Source of the DNA: Thermaerobacter sp. FW80
Lineage (GTDB): Bacteria > Bacillota > Sulfobacillia > Thermaerobacterales > Thermaerobacteraceae
Direction: 5' to 3'
DNA: 64,000 bases
Assembly: GCF_004634385.1 (NCBI RefSeq)
Contig: NZ_CP037895.1
Coordinates: 310,001-374,000, forward strand
A model generated the notes under the pieces. That model did no database searches, was not told where the DNA came from, and was given only the letters and a program-made list of their open reading frames with translations. The position numbers were made by a program, and so were the translations under genes. Below are positions 44,111 to 53,135 of the stretch, piece after piece. How positions within the stretch are numbered: position 1 is the first letter of the stretch; every line of letters begins with the position of its first letter.

Positions 44111-45023
44111 TTCCGGCAGTGTCTTGGTTCAGCCCTTGATTCGCGCGGCTTGATTCGGCCCTTGCCATGGCTTGATTCGGCTCGTGTTTTGGCCGGTGCG
44201 GCCGCTCCAGCCGGTCTTGGACCAGGTGGAGCGGCCAGTCCACCGGCCAGAGGTCCACGGCGCCACCGGCTTGCAGGAGATCCCATAGGACAGGCACGTG
44301 CTCCAACCCGACGGTCACCAGCACCCGCCGCCGCAGGTGGCGGGTGCCGGCATGGGTGCCGGCACGAAGCACGGAAGCGCAAGCGTCCAGGATGTTTGCC
44401 GCCATGCGGAGGTTCCGCACTGACCAGGTACGAATCTCTTCCGTGGCGTCCAGCTGGAGTTGTAGCCGGTGCTTGGCCCGGATAAGGTCCATCACCCCCT
44501 AATCAAAGATGGCCCGCAGTCCCAGCTCGCGGCGCCCGATCCACTGGAGAAAGGTTTGGGTCACGTCCTGCCACGTCGCCTCCGCGGCGGTCTGCCAGGC
44601 CGCCGGCACCGGCGGGCCGGCCACAGAGGCCAAGGGCATGCCCCCGCCGCCCACCGGCCGCGGCTCCGGCTTCGGATCACCAGGGTCCGCCGGGCCGGCT
44701 CGTTCGCCCGAACCGGCGTCCGGTTCGTCGGGGTAATCATCGACGGGGTGAAAAGGGATTCCCCTCTCACGGCACAGGGGCAAGATGAGCTGCCGGTACT
44801 CCACAGGCCCGCAGTAACCGGGGCGCGTGCCGCCCGCGGTCCGTTGCCAGTCGATGGGCCGCACCTCGCCACAGATGGCATCCGGCCCGAACGCAAGGAT
44901 GATGCGACGGATCACCGTGAAGTCGTAATGGGCAAAGGCCGGCTCCAGGTGTAGCCGGTGTAAGGTGGGAAGTAGCGCCACGGTGATCCGTGGCCCCGCG
45001 GTCGCGGCCGGTGTGTCAGGCAC
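44070..45023 (-). pseudogene. TraB/ChaN-like protein gene interrupted by one in-frame TAG
   Basis: ATG 45023 starts a frame with TVALLPTLHRLHLEPAFAHY, RRIILAFGPDAICGEVRPID and YRQLILPLCRERGIPFHPVD, reaching LGLRAIFD and then TAG (44501-44499). The same frame resumes GVMDLIRAKHRLQLQLDATE, then RNLRMAANILDACASVLRAG and RRVLVTVGLEHVPVLWDLLQ. The two halves fit one TraB-type fold (GE-motif early, VGLEH late), so a single nonsense codon splits an otherwise intact gene. GTG 44495 could restart the second half 4 bp after the stop. The 3' end overlaps the convergent secreted-protein gene by about 40 bp. The family assignment is tentative. Confidence 0.6.
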
Positions 45024-45352
45024 GGTGCCACCTCCACGTACGGTCGATCACGCGAAGCGGGAAGCTGGTTTCAATCTCGGCTGGGTCGACCGGCACCGCC
45101 GGCCCCTAAGTGTTCCTAAATGTTTCGGGTAACACGCGACACCAAAATCACGGGTTGTGGCGAGAGGACCAGGGTAGCCGTCGCAGAACCGTTACCCCAA
45201 GACCACCACATCCGCACCGCCGCAAGACATGGTCACGCTCCTTGCGTAACACCCATGGCTGGGGCCGACATCTCGGGCATCTCGTGGATGACCGTGGCTT
45301 CGGCCGGAGCCGGTGGGCCACGGGAACTGGGCCCTCGAGTGGGGTGCGTCAC

Positions 45353-46018
45353 ATGCCGAACCGCACCGTGCGGCTGATTTCGCGGCTGATTTCGTGGTCG
45401 GTGCTCGCCTTCCTCCTCTTCACAGCGGCCGGTTGCGCGCAATCGGGGACCACGGAACGCCCGGCGGCTTCTGCCGCGGCCACCGGCCCGAACCAGGGCC
45501 AAGCTGGCGACGCCGGCCCGACGTCCCTGGAGGAACCCGGACCCGCATCGCCAGAACCAGCCGGCGGGGGAGCCTCGTCCCCCGCCGGGGCCGACCTGAT
45601 CTCGGTCGAGGCCTTCTTGCGGGCCAACAAGGGGATCATCGCCTTCGTCTCCCAGGGGCTTTCGGATTGGTCGAGCGGGCTCAAGGAGCTCGGGATCTTG
45701 CCCATCAGCCTTGACGGCAGTCCTCTGGAACACGCCACCCCACCGGCGATTCACATCGACCCAGCTCTGACTCCGCCGAGGAACGAGAGTCACCTCCGCG
45801 TGGTTGCCACCCGGGTCACCACCCTAGGGGCGTACATCGCGCGCATCGATCTCCATCCGGATTCCATCGACGTCACCATCGTGCCGCAGGATGGGACGTT
45901 CCACGACGTCGAGATCGACTTGAACCGGTACAAGAACGGCCAGCGCGTTCCTGTCCGCTTCATCGTCACCGGCCCGTACCAGGAATTCCTGGTCGAAAAG
46001 GTGCCGGCACGGGAGTAG
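45353..46018 (+). CDS. Lipoprotein of unknown function
   Basis: A 221-residue product with a lipoprotein signal (SRLISWSVLAFLLFTAAGC, Cys about residue 27), a roughly 50-residue Pro/Ala/Gly linker and a folded C-terminal part: FLRANKGIIAFVSQGLSDWS, LRVVATRVTTLGAYIARIDL, DVTIVPQDGTFHDVEIDLNR and VPVRFIVTGPYQEFLVEKV. I do not recognise the family. ATG 45353 is fixed by the signal sequence. The 330-bp gap before it (45024-45352) shows no gene. Convergent with nrdB, with a hairpin between. Confidence 0.75.
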   Translation: MPNRTVRLISRLISWSVLAFLLFTAAGCAQSGTTERPAASAAATGPNQGQAGDAGPTSLEEPGPASPEPAGGGASSPAGADLISVEAFLRANKGIIAFVSQGLSDWSSGLKELGILPISLDGSPLEHATPPAIHIDPALTPPRNESHLRVVATRVTTLGAYIARIDLHPDSIDVTIVPQDGTFHDVEIDLNRYKNGQRVPVRFIVTGPYQEFLVEKVPARE

Positions 46019-46035
46019 GCCACGCGCCGGCACCT
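45999..46035. terminator. Hairpin between converging lipoprotein gene and nrdB
   Basis: AGGTGCCGGC pairs with GCCGGCACCT across 17 bases that include the lipoprotein stop. On the minus strand it is followed by CTTTTCGACC, so it could terminate the nrd transcript. Confidence 0.5.
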
Positions 46036-46082
46036 GGGCAACAGGTCTGCAACCGCTACCTCACCGTCCAGCGCCTGATCCC

Positions 46083-47258
46083 TCACCGGTTCCGGTCCGC
46101 CGCCACCTCGTAGTGGATGTTGCGCGCCTCGAAGAAGTTGACGATCTCCGGCACGTCCACCTCGGTGGCCATCCACTTGGCCGGGTTGGGCGTGCCGAAG
46201 TGGGGGCCCAGGCCGAGTTCGTCCAGGCGCCGGTCGGTCACGTACTCGACGTAGGCGTTGAGATAGTCGGCGCTGACGCCCAGGATGGGCCGCGGCAGCA
46301 GAGCGCGGTTGTAATCCCGCTCCAGCTCCACCGCCCGCAGGATCAGCCCCTTGACTTCCCGGGCGAAGGCCGGCGTCATCAGCTCGGGGTGCTCTTCCAA
46401 GAGCGCGGTGATCAGGTGGATCCCGAAGGACAGGTGCAGGCTCTCGTCCTTGAGCACCCAATCGACCAGGGTCGCCAGGCCCTTGAGCAGGTTGCGACGC
46501 CGGAAGGTGTAGGCGAACAGGAACCCGCCGTAGAAGAACACGCCCTCCAGCACGATGTAGTAGCCGATCAGGTTGCGCAGGAACGCCTGCCGCCCCTCCA
46601 GGGTCGACACGTCGGGGCGGACCAGCAGCTGGCGGGTCAGCTCCTGCTGGAACGCCTCCTTGGCGCGGATGGCCGGGACGTCGCGGTGGGCGGCGAAGAC
46701 CCGCTCGCGGTCGACGGGCAGGGTCTTGAGCACGTACTCGAAGGCCATGGTGTGGTTGGCCTCTTCCCAGATCTGCCGCGCCAGGTAGAGACGGATCTCC
46801 GGCGGCGTCAGCAGCGGGTAGATGGACATCACCAGGTTGTGGGTGACCAGCGACTCCATCGGGTTGAAGAAGCCCAGCAGCAGCTCGACCGCCCGCCGCT
46901 CGTCGTCCGTAAGGCGCAGCTCCCAGTCGCGGACGTCGTCGGCCAGGGGGATCTCCTCGGGGAACCAGGTGTTGCGCTTACCCTGCTGGGCGTGGGCGTA
47001 GGCCCAGGGATACCGCAGCGGGAAGAGCTGGATGGGCTCCAGGGGGTCGCCGCCCAGCAGGCGATCCCCGGGGACGCGGTCGCCCGCCTCCCCCGCTGGG
47101 GCGTCACCAGGTCGCCGGCCGCCCGGCTGGCGTTGACCGTGGGGTGCACCGTCCGGCGGGCGGTCATCCAGCATGGGACGGCCCCCAGGCCCCTCCTCGG
47201 CCTGATGGTGATGAGCCGGTTGGTCGGCCGATGGGCGGATGATGGGCTCCACAGCCAT
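46083..47258 (-). CDS. nrdB: Ribonucleotide reductase R2 subunit, class Ic-type
   Basis: A 391-residue R2 protein. The six metal ligands are E135 (NPMESLV), E166 and H169 (WEEANHTMAF), E238 (YIVLEGVFF), E272 and H275 (KDESLHL); their spacings equal those of E. coli R2 (31, 3, 34 and 3). Two residues depart from class Ia: the first ligand is Glu, not Asp, and the residue at the radical Tyr position (E. coli Tyr122) is F173. This combination is known from Chlamydia R2c, which uses a Mn/Fe centre in place of a tyrosyl radical. About 70 disordered residues precede the domain. ATG 47258 has AAGGAGGAG upstream. It follows nrdA by 97 bp. Confidence 0.95.
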   Translation of the reverse strand: MAVEPIIRPSADQPAHHHQAEEGPGGRPMLDDRPPDGAPHGQRQPGGRRPGDAPAGEAGDRVPGDRLLGGDPLEPIQLFPLRYPWAYAHAQQGKRNTWFPEEIPLADDVRDWELRLTDDERRAVELLLGFFNPMESLVTHNLVMSIYPLLTPPEIRLYLARQIWEEANHTMAFEYVLKTLPVDRERVFAAHRDVPAIRAKEAFQQELTRQLLVRPDVSTLEGRQAFLRNLIGYYIVLEGVFFYGGFLFAYTFRRRNLLKGLATLVDWVLKDESLHLSFGIHLITALLEEHPELMTPAFAREVKGLILRAVELERDYNRALLPRPILGVSADYLNAYVEYVTDRRLDELGLGPHFGTPNPAKWMATEVDVPEIVNFFEARNIHYEVAADRNR

Positions 47259-47355
47259 CTCCTCCTTGCCTGTTCCGTTGGTGCCTTGCCAGGGGTGGTG
47301 CGATCGCGGTGCACCGGCGCCATCGCGCCCGCGTGGGGCTCGCTGGGTCACCGGC

Positions 47356-50148
47356 TCATTGGCACGACTCGCAGATCAGATCCGGATCTTCGGGACGAAC
47401 GCGGCACGCCGCCTGCGGCAGGCCGTTCGCCCCGCGCCCGCCAAGGCGCCCGTCGGGGCGTCCGTCGAGGTCCGGGGGATCCCCTACCCCCTCACGCTCG
47501 GCAGCCGGCGCATCCACGGCGACCGGCGCTGGGACGCCGGTGGCTGCCGCGGCGCCAGCCGGGCCGGCTTCGGACCCGCCCGGGCGTGCCTCCCCGCCGC
47601 CCGGGTGGGATCCGGGTCGGGCCGGGCTGGTCTCCACCGCGCTCGGGTGGGTCCCGGCTCCGGTCACGCTCACGCTGGCGTGCACGCCACCCGGGCTGGC
47701 CCCCGCTCCGGCCGGTTCGTCCAGGTTCCAGCGCAGTTTGCGGCGCGCCTTGTTCACTCGCACCGTCGAGGGCTCCGCGTACATCCGCGGCGCCATGAAG
47801 AGGTAGTAGGTGGACTTCAGCCCCCGCCGCCAAGCTTCGAGATACACCCGCTCCATGGCCCCCAGGTCCCGGTCGGCCAGGAACAGGTTGCGGCTGATGC
47901 CCATGTCGACCCACTTCTGGGCGCGGGCCGCCACCTCCAGGTAAACCTCGGGCGGCACCTGGTACGCGGTGGGGTAGCGGCGGCGCACATCGGCGGGGAT
48001 CTCGGCGATGGGCTGGAGGTCGCCGCGTTCCTCCACGATGCGGTCGCGGGCGGCCTCCCAGAGGCCCCGCCGCTCCAGCTCCTCCACCAGGACGCGGTTG
48101 ATCTCGAGGAACTTGCCCGAGAGGGTCTGCCGGGAGAAGACGTTGGCGTAGGGCGGATCCAGGCTCGGCGTGGTCCCGGCGATCAGGCTGATGGTGGCGG
48201 TCGGGGCGACGGCCAGCACCGTGCCGTTGCGCATGCCCCGGCGCACCCGGTCCCGGACCGCATCCCAGTCGAGACGGGCCGTGCGGTCGACCGCCACGGG
48301 CTGTCCGCGCCCGGCCTCGAGATCCGCCAGGGTGTCCAGGGGCACCCGGCCGCGGGCCCAGCCGCTCTCGGCGAAGGCGGGGAAGGGGCCGCGTTCTTCC
48401 GCCAGGCGGCACGAGGCCAGGATGGCGTGGTAGCTGATGAACTCCAGCACCCGGTCGGCCAGCTCGGCCGCCTGGGGGTCGGCGTAGCCCCAGCCCAGGC
48501 GGTTGACCGCCTCGGCGAAGCCCATCACCCCCAGCCCCACCGGCCGGTGGCGCAGGTTGGAGCGGCGCGCCTTCTCGATCGGATAGAGGTTGAGGTCGAT
48601 GACGTTGTCCAGCCCCCGCATGGCCACGGCCACCGTCTCGGCCAAGGCGCCCCAGTCGATGCCCTGCGGCCCCAGGTGCCGGGCCAGGTTGACGCTGGCC
48701 AGGTTGCACACCGCCACCTCGTCGGCGGTGGTGGGGAGGAAGACCTCGGTGCAGAGGTTGCTGGAGTGGATCACCCCCGGCAGCAGCGAGCGCAGGTTGC
48801 CGGCGTCCTTGAACACCAGCCAGGGGTGGCTGGTCTCCTGCAGGGTGGCCAGGATCTCCCGGAAGAGCTGGCGCGCGTCCACCCGCTTCCACGCCCGGCC
48901 GGGCAGCGCCCCGGCCTCGGCCTGGCGGATGCGCTCGGCGTAGGCCGCGGCGAAGGCTCGCCCCACCTTCTCGGGCAGCTCCGGCACGTAGGCCGGGTCG
49001 AACAGGTACCACGGCTCCCCGGTCTCCACGCGGCGCAGGAACTCGTCGGGGATCCAGAGGGCGGTGTTGACGCTGTGCGCCCGCAGGTACGGGTCGCCGC
49101 TGTTGCGCTTGAGGTCGAGGAAGGCCTCGATCTCCAGGTGCCAGGGCTCGAGGTACACCGCCAGCGTCCCCCGCCGGCGGCCACCCTGGTTCACCGCCTT
49201 GATCAGGGCGTCGTAGAAGTGGATGAACGGGATGACGCCCGACGACTCGCCGTTGATCCCCCGCACCGGCGATCCCGCCGCCCGCAGCCGCGTCACCGAG
49301 GCCCCGATGCCGCCGGCGTACTTGGCCAGCCGGCCGAAGTCACTGGCCGCCTCCAGGATGTGCTCCATGGAGTCGTGGACGTCGGCCAGGTAGCAGGACG
49401 AGAGCTGGTGGTGGGGCGTGCCGGCGTTGAACAGGGTCGGCGTGCTGGGCAGATAGCGGAAGGTCGACATGGCGTGGTAGAACCGGCGGGCCCAGGCCTC
49501 CCGCTGGCCGGGTTCCTCCGCCAGGGCCAGCCCCATGGCCACCCGCATGAAGAGGAACTGGGGCGTCTCCAGGCACCGGCGGCTCTCCGGCTCCCGCACC
49601 AGGTACCGGTCCATTAGGGTGACGAGGCCGATGAAGGGCAAGGTCTCGTCCCGCTCCGGGTCCAGGGCGGCCGCCAGCGCGTCGAGGTCGAAGGCCAGCA
49701 GCCGCTGGTCCAGGGCACCGCAGGCCACGCCCTTGCGGATGTAGGCCGGGAAGGCGGCCCGGTAGGCCGCCGGGGACGGGTCCGGTTCCCCCAGGACGAA
49801 CCGGTAGAGCTGGCGCAGCCGCGCCCGCACCGCCACCCGTTCCATCCGCGGCTCCCGGTGCAGGTGCTGGGTGGCGGCCTGGACCAGGAGCTCCTCCAGT
49901 TCGGTGGCGGTCCCGGCGGGTTCGGTAGCCGTTCCGACGGGCGCGGTAGCGGTTCCGGCGGGCGCGGCGACGACGCCGGGCGATGCCAAACCGCCGGCGA
50001 GGGAGCCGACCGAGTCGGCTGGGGACGCGGCGAGGATCCCGGCCCCAGGAGAGCCGGCTGCCACCCACTTCAGATCGCGGCGCAGGATCTGCTCGAGGCG
50101 GGCCGCATCGGGTAGGCCGGCGGTCAGCCGGCGGAGGACGTCGTCCAT
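47356..50148 (-). CDS. nrdA: Ribonucleoside-diphosphate reductase alpha subunit
   Basis: A 930-residue class I R1. Catalytic Cys candidates are in QLSSCYLADVHDS, HSSNLCTEVFLPTT and EVAVCNLASVNLARHL, with Glu beside the second; the C-terminal ICESCQ would be the swinging redox pair. Other R1 blocks are RYLPSTPTLFNAGTPHHQLS, AKYAGGIGASVTRLRAAGSP, PTATISLIAGTTPSLDPPYA and LKSTYYLFMAPRMYAEPSTV. Two extra low-complexity parts stand out: a Gly/Thr/Ala stretch with GTAT repeats near residues 50-80 and a ~110-residue linker before the C-terminal Cys pair. ATG 50148 follows GGGGAGGAAG. The operon is nrdA-nrdB behind NrdR boxes and a B12 riboswitch. Confidence 0.96.
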   Translation of the reverse strand: MDDVLRRLTAGLPDAARLEQILRRDLKWVAAGSPGAGILAASPADSVGSLAGGLASPGVVAAPAGTATAPVGTATEPAGTATELEELLVQAATQHLHREPRMERVAVRARLRQLYRFVLGEPDPSPAAYRAAFPAYIRKGVACGALDQRLLAFDLDALAAALDPERDETLPFIGLVTLMDRYLVREPESRRCLETPQFLFMRVAMGLALAEEPGQREAWARRFYHAMSTFRYLPSTPTLFNAGTPHHQLSSCYLADVHDSMEHILEAASDFGRLAKYAGGIGASVTRLRAAGSPVRGINGESSGVIPFIHFYDALIKAVNQGGRRRGTLAVYLEPWHLEIEAFLDLKRNSGDPYLRAHSVNTALWIPDEFLRRVETGEPWYLFDPAYVPELPEKVGRAFAAAYAERIRQAEAGALPGRAWKRVDARQLFREILATLQETSHPWLVFKDAGNLRSLLPGVIHSSNLCTEVFLPTTADEVAVCNLASVNLARHLGPQGIDWGALAETVAVAMRGLDNVIDLNLYPIEKARRSNLRHRPVGLGVMGFAEAVNRLGWGYADPQAAELADRVLEFISYHAILASCRLAEERGPFPAFAESGWARGRVPLDTLADLEAGRGQPVAVDRTARLDWDAVRDRVRRGMRNGTVLAVAPTATISLIAGTTPSLDPPYANVFSRQTLSGKFLEINRVLVEELERRGLWEAARDRIVEERGDLQPIAEIPADVRRRYPTAYQVPPEVYLEVAARAQKWVDMGISRNLFLADRDLGAMERVYLEAWRRGLKSTYYLFMAPRMYAEPSTVRVNKARRKLRWNLDEPAGAGASPGGVHASVSVTGAGTHPSAVETSPARPGSHPGGGEARPGGSEAGPAGAAAATGVPAPVAVDAPAAEREGVGDPPDLDGRPDGRLGGRGANGLPQAACRVRPEDPDLICESCQ

Positions 50149-50282
50149 GGGCTTCCTCCCCTCCCCTGGCGGTTCCGCCCCAGCGCCATCGGCGCGGCAC
50201 GGAGGAGGGGAGGAGCCGGCGGGTGCCCCCGGCCCGCCCCGCCAGGCGATGGAGACCGGCGTGGATGCCGTCGGCTGGCGGG

Positions 50283-50317
50283 AGGGAAACGAAACCCGGC
50301 CCACGGGGGGCCGGGTT
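50283..50317 (-). terminator. Intrinsic terminator of the nrd riboswitch
   Basis: On the minus strand AACCCGGCCC, loop CCCGT, GGGCCGGGTT, then TCGTTTCCC. It lies between the cobalamin aptamer and nrdA, as expected for transcriptional control. Confidence 0.8.
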
Positions 50318-50377
50318 GCATGGCAAGGGAATGCCCGCGCTCGGCCCGCCCTCACCCCTCCGCGGGGGCGGAACGGA

Positions 50378-50694
50378 GGCGCGGTGTGGGTACTCGGGCT
50401 TCCGGCGCCGCCGTCCCCGGGCGCGGGTCGATGGCCTCGCACACCGGGCATCGATCCCGTGCACCGGTTCCGGCGCGCCGGTCACCGTTGCGGGACAGCG
50501 CCGGACTCTCACCGGTCTTCCCCCAGCGGGCCACCGGCGCCGCGGCCGGACCATGGCCCCGCCGCCGCGGTCGCCCTCGCGGACCGCCTGGGAGGACGGT
50601 CCCCGCCAGGATCCGCTCATCGGGAGCGCGATCCCCCGTCGGGGGCGATGCGCTCCGGTGGCCGCGCCCTGCCCTGTCGGACAGGCACCGCGCC
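50378..50694 (-). ncRNA. Cobalamin riboswitch upstream of nrdAB
   Basis: On the minus strand the core GGGGGAAGACCGGTGAGAGT, CCGGCGCTGTCCCGCAACGG and TGA, and the B12-box-like GGAAGCCCGAGTACCCACAC, occur in order. A perfect 9-bp P1 stem joins GGCGCGGTG (50694-50686) to CACCGCGCC (50386-50378). At 317 nt it is longer than most, through an extra GC-rich arm of over 100 nt between P1 and the core. B12 riboswitches are known to repress class I reductase operons in bacteria that also have a B12-dependent class II enzyme. Confidence 0.88.
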
Positions 50695-50740
50695 GTGGCT
50701 GGGTCCTCGCCCTCGGGGGCGCAGCGCGGACCGCAGCCAC

Positions 50741-50788
50741 ATGCCAGATATGGAATTTTGTTCGACGCCATCCTACAACATGTTGTGT
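50741..50788 (-). promoter_or_regulatory. Tandem NrdR boxes
   Basis: Two dyads centred at 80.5 (CTACAACATGTTGTGT, 50773-50788) and 48.5 (ATGCCAGATATGGAAT, 50741-50756), 32 bp apart. The first has a perfect 12-bp palindrome and fits the NrdR consensus well; the second is weaker. The spacing of about three helical turns is the NrdR arrangement. The -10/-35 elements could not be fixed. Confidence 0.75.
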
Positions 50789-50891
50789 TCATTGGCCAAA
50801 CCCGAAGGGCGGCCGCCATCGGCAGCTACGACCGGCGGCCGGCACAGGGCGGGCCGGGAGACGGACAAGCTCACCCGGACGACCCCGGCGC

Positions 50892-51659
50892 CTAGCGGCG
50901 CGCCATGGCGAACTCCCCAAGGGCCTGCGGGTCGTCGGATTGGAGGATGTCCACCCCCCAGCCCGCCAGCTCCCGCAGAACCGCGCGGCTCTCGCCGAAG
51001 CTGTGGACCGCGATCTGCGCCCGGTGGAGCAGGTAGACCTCCTCCGGCGCCAGGTGCTCGGCATCCACGCAGAAGACGTCCGCACCGGCCGACCGCGCCA
51101 CCGCGACCGGGTCGATCAGCCGGGCCTGGCAGATGGCGCCCGTCATGATGTCGGGGGCCACCTCCTTGCACCACCGCAGCACGTAGTGGTCGAAGGACAG
51201 CAGCATCACCTGGTCGTGCATGTCCCGCTGCCGCACCAGCTCGACCACCCGCTCGCATAGGGCGGCGGCGTCGCGGCCGTACGGCTTGAGCTCGATCTGC
51301 AGGTACACCCGGCCCCGGGCCCAGTGGAGCACCTCCGCCAGGGTGGGGACGCGCTCCCCGCGGAACCGGCCGCCGAACCAGGCACCGGCGTCCAGCTGGC
51401 GCACCTCGTCCCACCGGGCCTCGGCCACCCTCCCCTTGCCGTTGGTGGTCCGGCGCAGGTCGGCGTCGTGGAAGACCACCACCTCGCCGTCGGCCGTCAG
51501 CTGCACGTCGAGCTCCACCATGTCGACCCCGGCCGCCACCGCCTCCCGGAAGGCGGACAGGGTGTTCTCCGGGGCCCGCGCGCGGCCGCCGCGATGGGCA
51601 CAGGTCAGCGGCCGCTGCCGCTCGAGGGCCCACGCCAAGGACGGTAGACCGCGATCCAT
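50892..51659 (-). CDS. Glycerophosphodiester phosphodiesterase
   Basis: Hydrolyses glycerophosphodiesters to glycerol 3-phosphate and an alcohol. The TIM-barrel protein (255 residues from ATG 51659) has the GDPD signatures CAHRGGRARAPENTLSAFRE (catalytic His and Glu), MVELDVQLTADGEVVVFHDA (metal Glu/Asp and second catalytic His), LQIELKPYG and a C-terminal GVDILQSDDPQAL. It has no signal peptide, so it should be cytoplasmic (UgpQ-like). The start is uncertain: GGAGG lies 15 bases before ATG 51659, and a TTG at 51686 is in frame. It is not clearly linked to its neighbours. Confidence 0.92.
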   Translation of the reverse strand: MDRGLPSLAWALERQRPLTCAHRGGRARAPENTLSAFREAVAAGVDMVELDVQLTADGEVVVFHDADLRRTTNGKGRVAEARWDEVRQLDAGAWFGGRFRGERVPTLAEVLHWARGRVYLQIELKPYGRDAAALCERVVELVRQRDMHDQVMLLSFDHYVLRWCKEVAPDIMTGAICQARLIDPVAVARSAGADVFCVDAEHLAPEEVYLLHRAQIAVHSFGESRAVLRELAGWGVDILQSDDPQALGEFAMARR

Positions 51660-51686
51660 GGGAACCTGGACCAACCTCCGCCGCAA

Positions 51687-52146
51687 ACTCCGCGGGCCGG
51701 CGCCATCCCGCCGGCCCGTGCGATGGACTGCCCCTTCCCCAGACGCCGCACAACGCCTGGGTCATGGTATTCCGCCGCTCCCTGGCGCATCGCCAGCGTC
51801 GGCACCCAGGGCGCCAGGCCCGCCCCTCGGCACGTCGACACCAAAGGCCCGCGGCCCCACCACCGGCCTCGTTGGCACCGTTGCCGGCGTCGTCGGCACC
51901 GCTGGCCCATGGCCCGACCATCCGCGGTCGCTCGCACCGCGTGACCGGACCCGCCCGACGTCGTCGCGTCCATCGGACCCCTAACGCCGCCCCCTGCTGC
52001 GGACACGCGGCCCGCGCCCGCTCTCTCGCCAGACAGTGTAGCGGCCGCCGTGCCAGCCGGGAAGCCCTCGCGCATGGGCCTTAAGAGGGCACGAGCGCGG
52101 TTCGGCGGGCAGGGCCGCCTCCCGGTTCGCCTGGCCGATCCGGTCC
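51687..52146. other. Gap of about 460 bp with no supported gene
   Basis: Pro/Arg/Gly-rich shadow translations in all frames. I see no promoter or RNA; GTTGGCACCGTTGCCGGC and GTCGGCACCGCTGGCCC are short near-repeats in the middle. Confidence 0.45.
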
Positions 52147-52869
52147 TCAAGAAGGTACGAGGCGCCGGCCCGCCTTCGGCGCGAGGGCCGTGAACAGGGG
52201 CTCGAGGGACCGGATGACCGCCCAGTCCCGGGCGGGGTACCGCGGGTAGAGGCCGTACCGGTCCAGCAGCACGGCCTGGACCCCCAGCTCACGGACGGGC
52301 AGGACATCGTTGAGCAAGTTGTCACCCACCACCAGCATCGAGTCGCGCGGAACGCCGGTGGTCTGCTCCAGCCATGGGATGATGCGTCGCCATCCTTGGG
52401 GCTTGCCGGCCTCGGTGACGCGGTGGCTGAAGGCTCCTTCGAGGCCGATGGCGCCCAGGATCGTTTCGGCGTGGCGCGCGGTCGCATTGGTCACCAGCAC
52501 CCGGAGAGGCTCTGTCCCAAACCGCAGCGCCGTGGCCGTCGCCAACATCCACGCATCCCCGAGGGCCAGGTATCGGCCCGGCGCCCCGACATAGCCACCG
52601 GCGTCGGCGACCGGCCGCCACCGCGATGCCGACGTTCCCTCCCAACCGACCACCACGCCGGGTTCCAGCCGCGGGTGGCCTAGCAGGACGTCCTCGATCC
52701 GGTCGTAGATCCTTCCCATGCGCAGGCGCCGGTTCACGTCGGAGAACGGGAACGCCTCCCGCAGGAAGGCATCGCGAAGGGACTCGGGCAGGTGGGCCGC
52801 CAGCGCCCGCGTATACGCGACAGAGTACAGCAAGTCGTCGTACAGGGTGCCGTCAAGATCGAAGATCAC
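52147..52869 (-). CDS. HAD-superfamily hydrolase
   Basis: A 240-residue HAD phosphatase with all four motifs: IFDLDGTLYDD (nucleophile Asp), VLVTNATARHAE (Thr), Lys in TEAGKPQGWRRII, and MLVVGDNLLNDVLPVRELG (Asp pair). The helical cap lies between motifs I and II, as in phosphoglycolate or 5'-nucleotidase-type members. The start is a GTG at 52869 directly before motif I with a weak ribosome site; an upstream in-frame stop rules out a longer product. Substrate unknown. The short gap 52870-53062 has no gene. Confidence 0.85.
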   Translation of the reverse strand: MIFDLDGTLYDDLLYSVAYTRALAAHLPESLRDAFLREAFPFSDVNRRLRMGRIYDRIEDVLLGHPRLEPGVVVGWEGTSASRWRPVADAGGYVGAPGRYLALGDAWMLATATALRFGTEPLRVLVTNATARHAETILGAIGLEGAFSHRVTEAGKPQGWRRIIPWLEQTTGVPRDSMLVVGDNLLNDVLPVRELGVQAVLLDRYGLYPRYPARDWAVIRSLEPLFTALAPKAGRRLVPS

Positions 52870-53062
52870 CAGCCGTGCCCCACGGGGGTCCGCTCGGACT
52901 GGGGATGCCAGGTGCGTTCACCTCCTTCGGCTGCGCCCCCGTCGTGGTCCCACCCTCCTCTGCCCGCTCCCCGTCCCCACCTTACCGCGGCCGGCCGCCG
53001 CAGCCGTTAAGGGCCCATCAAGGCTTGGGGAAACTTCGGCAACACGGCGACGACCGTTCCTG

Positions 53063-53123
53063 TCGACAAAACGAAAGCTGCCGGCACCAGGCGGCCGACG
53101 GGCCCCCGGCACCGGCAGCCTTC
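53063..53123 (-). terminator. Intrinsic terminator of the acetoacetyl-CoA synthetase gene
   Basis: On the minus strand GAAGGCTGCCGG pairs with CCGGCAGCTTTC (one mismatch) and is followed by GTTTTGTC. It begins 12 bp after the stop codon. Confidence 0.75.
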
Positions 53124-53135
53124 GTCACGACGCCT

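Noticed and set aside
43586-44501. Genome-wide reassignment of TAG
   Set aside because: TAG ends several intact genes here (for example thiD and the Mn binding protein neighbourhood), so only local causes are likely.
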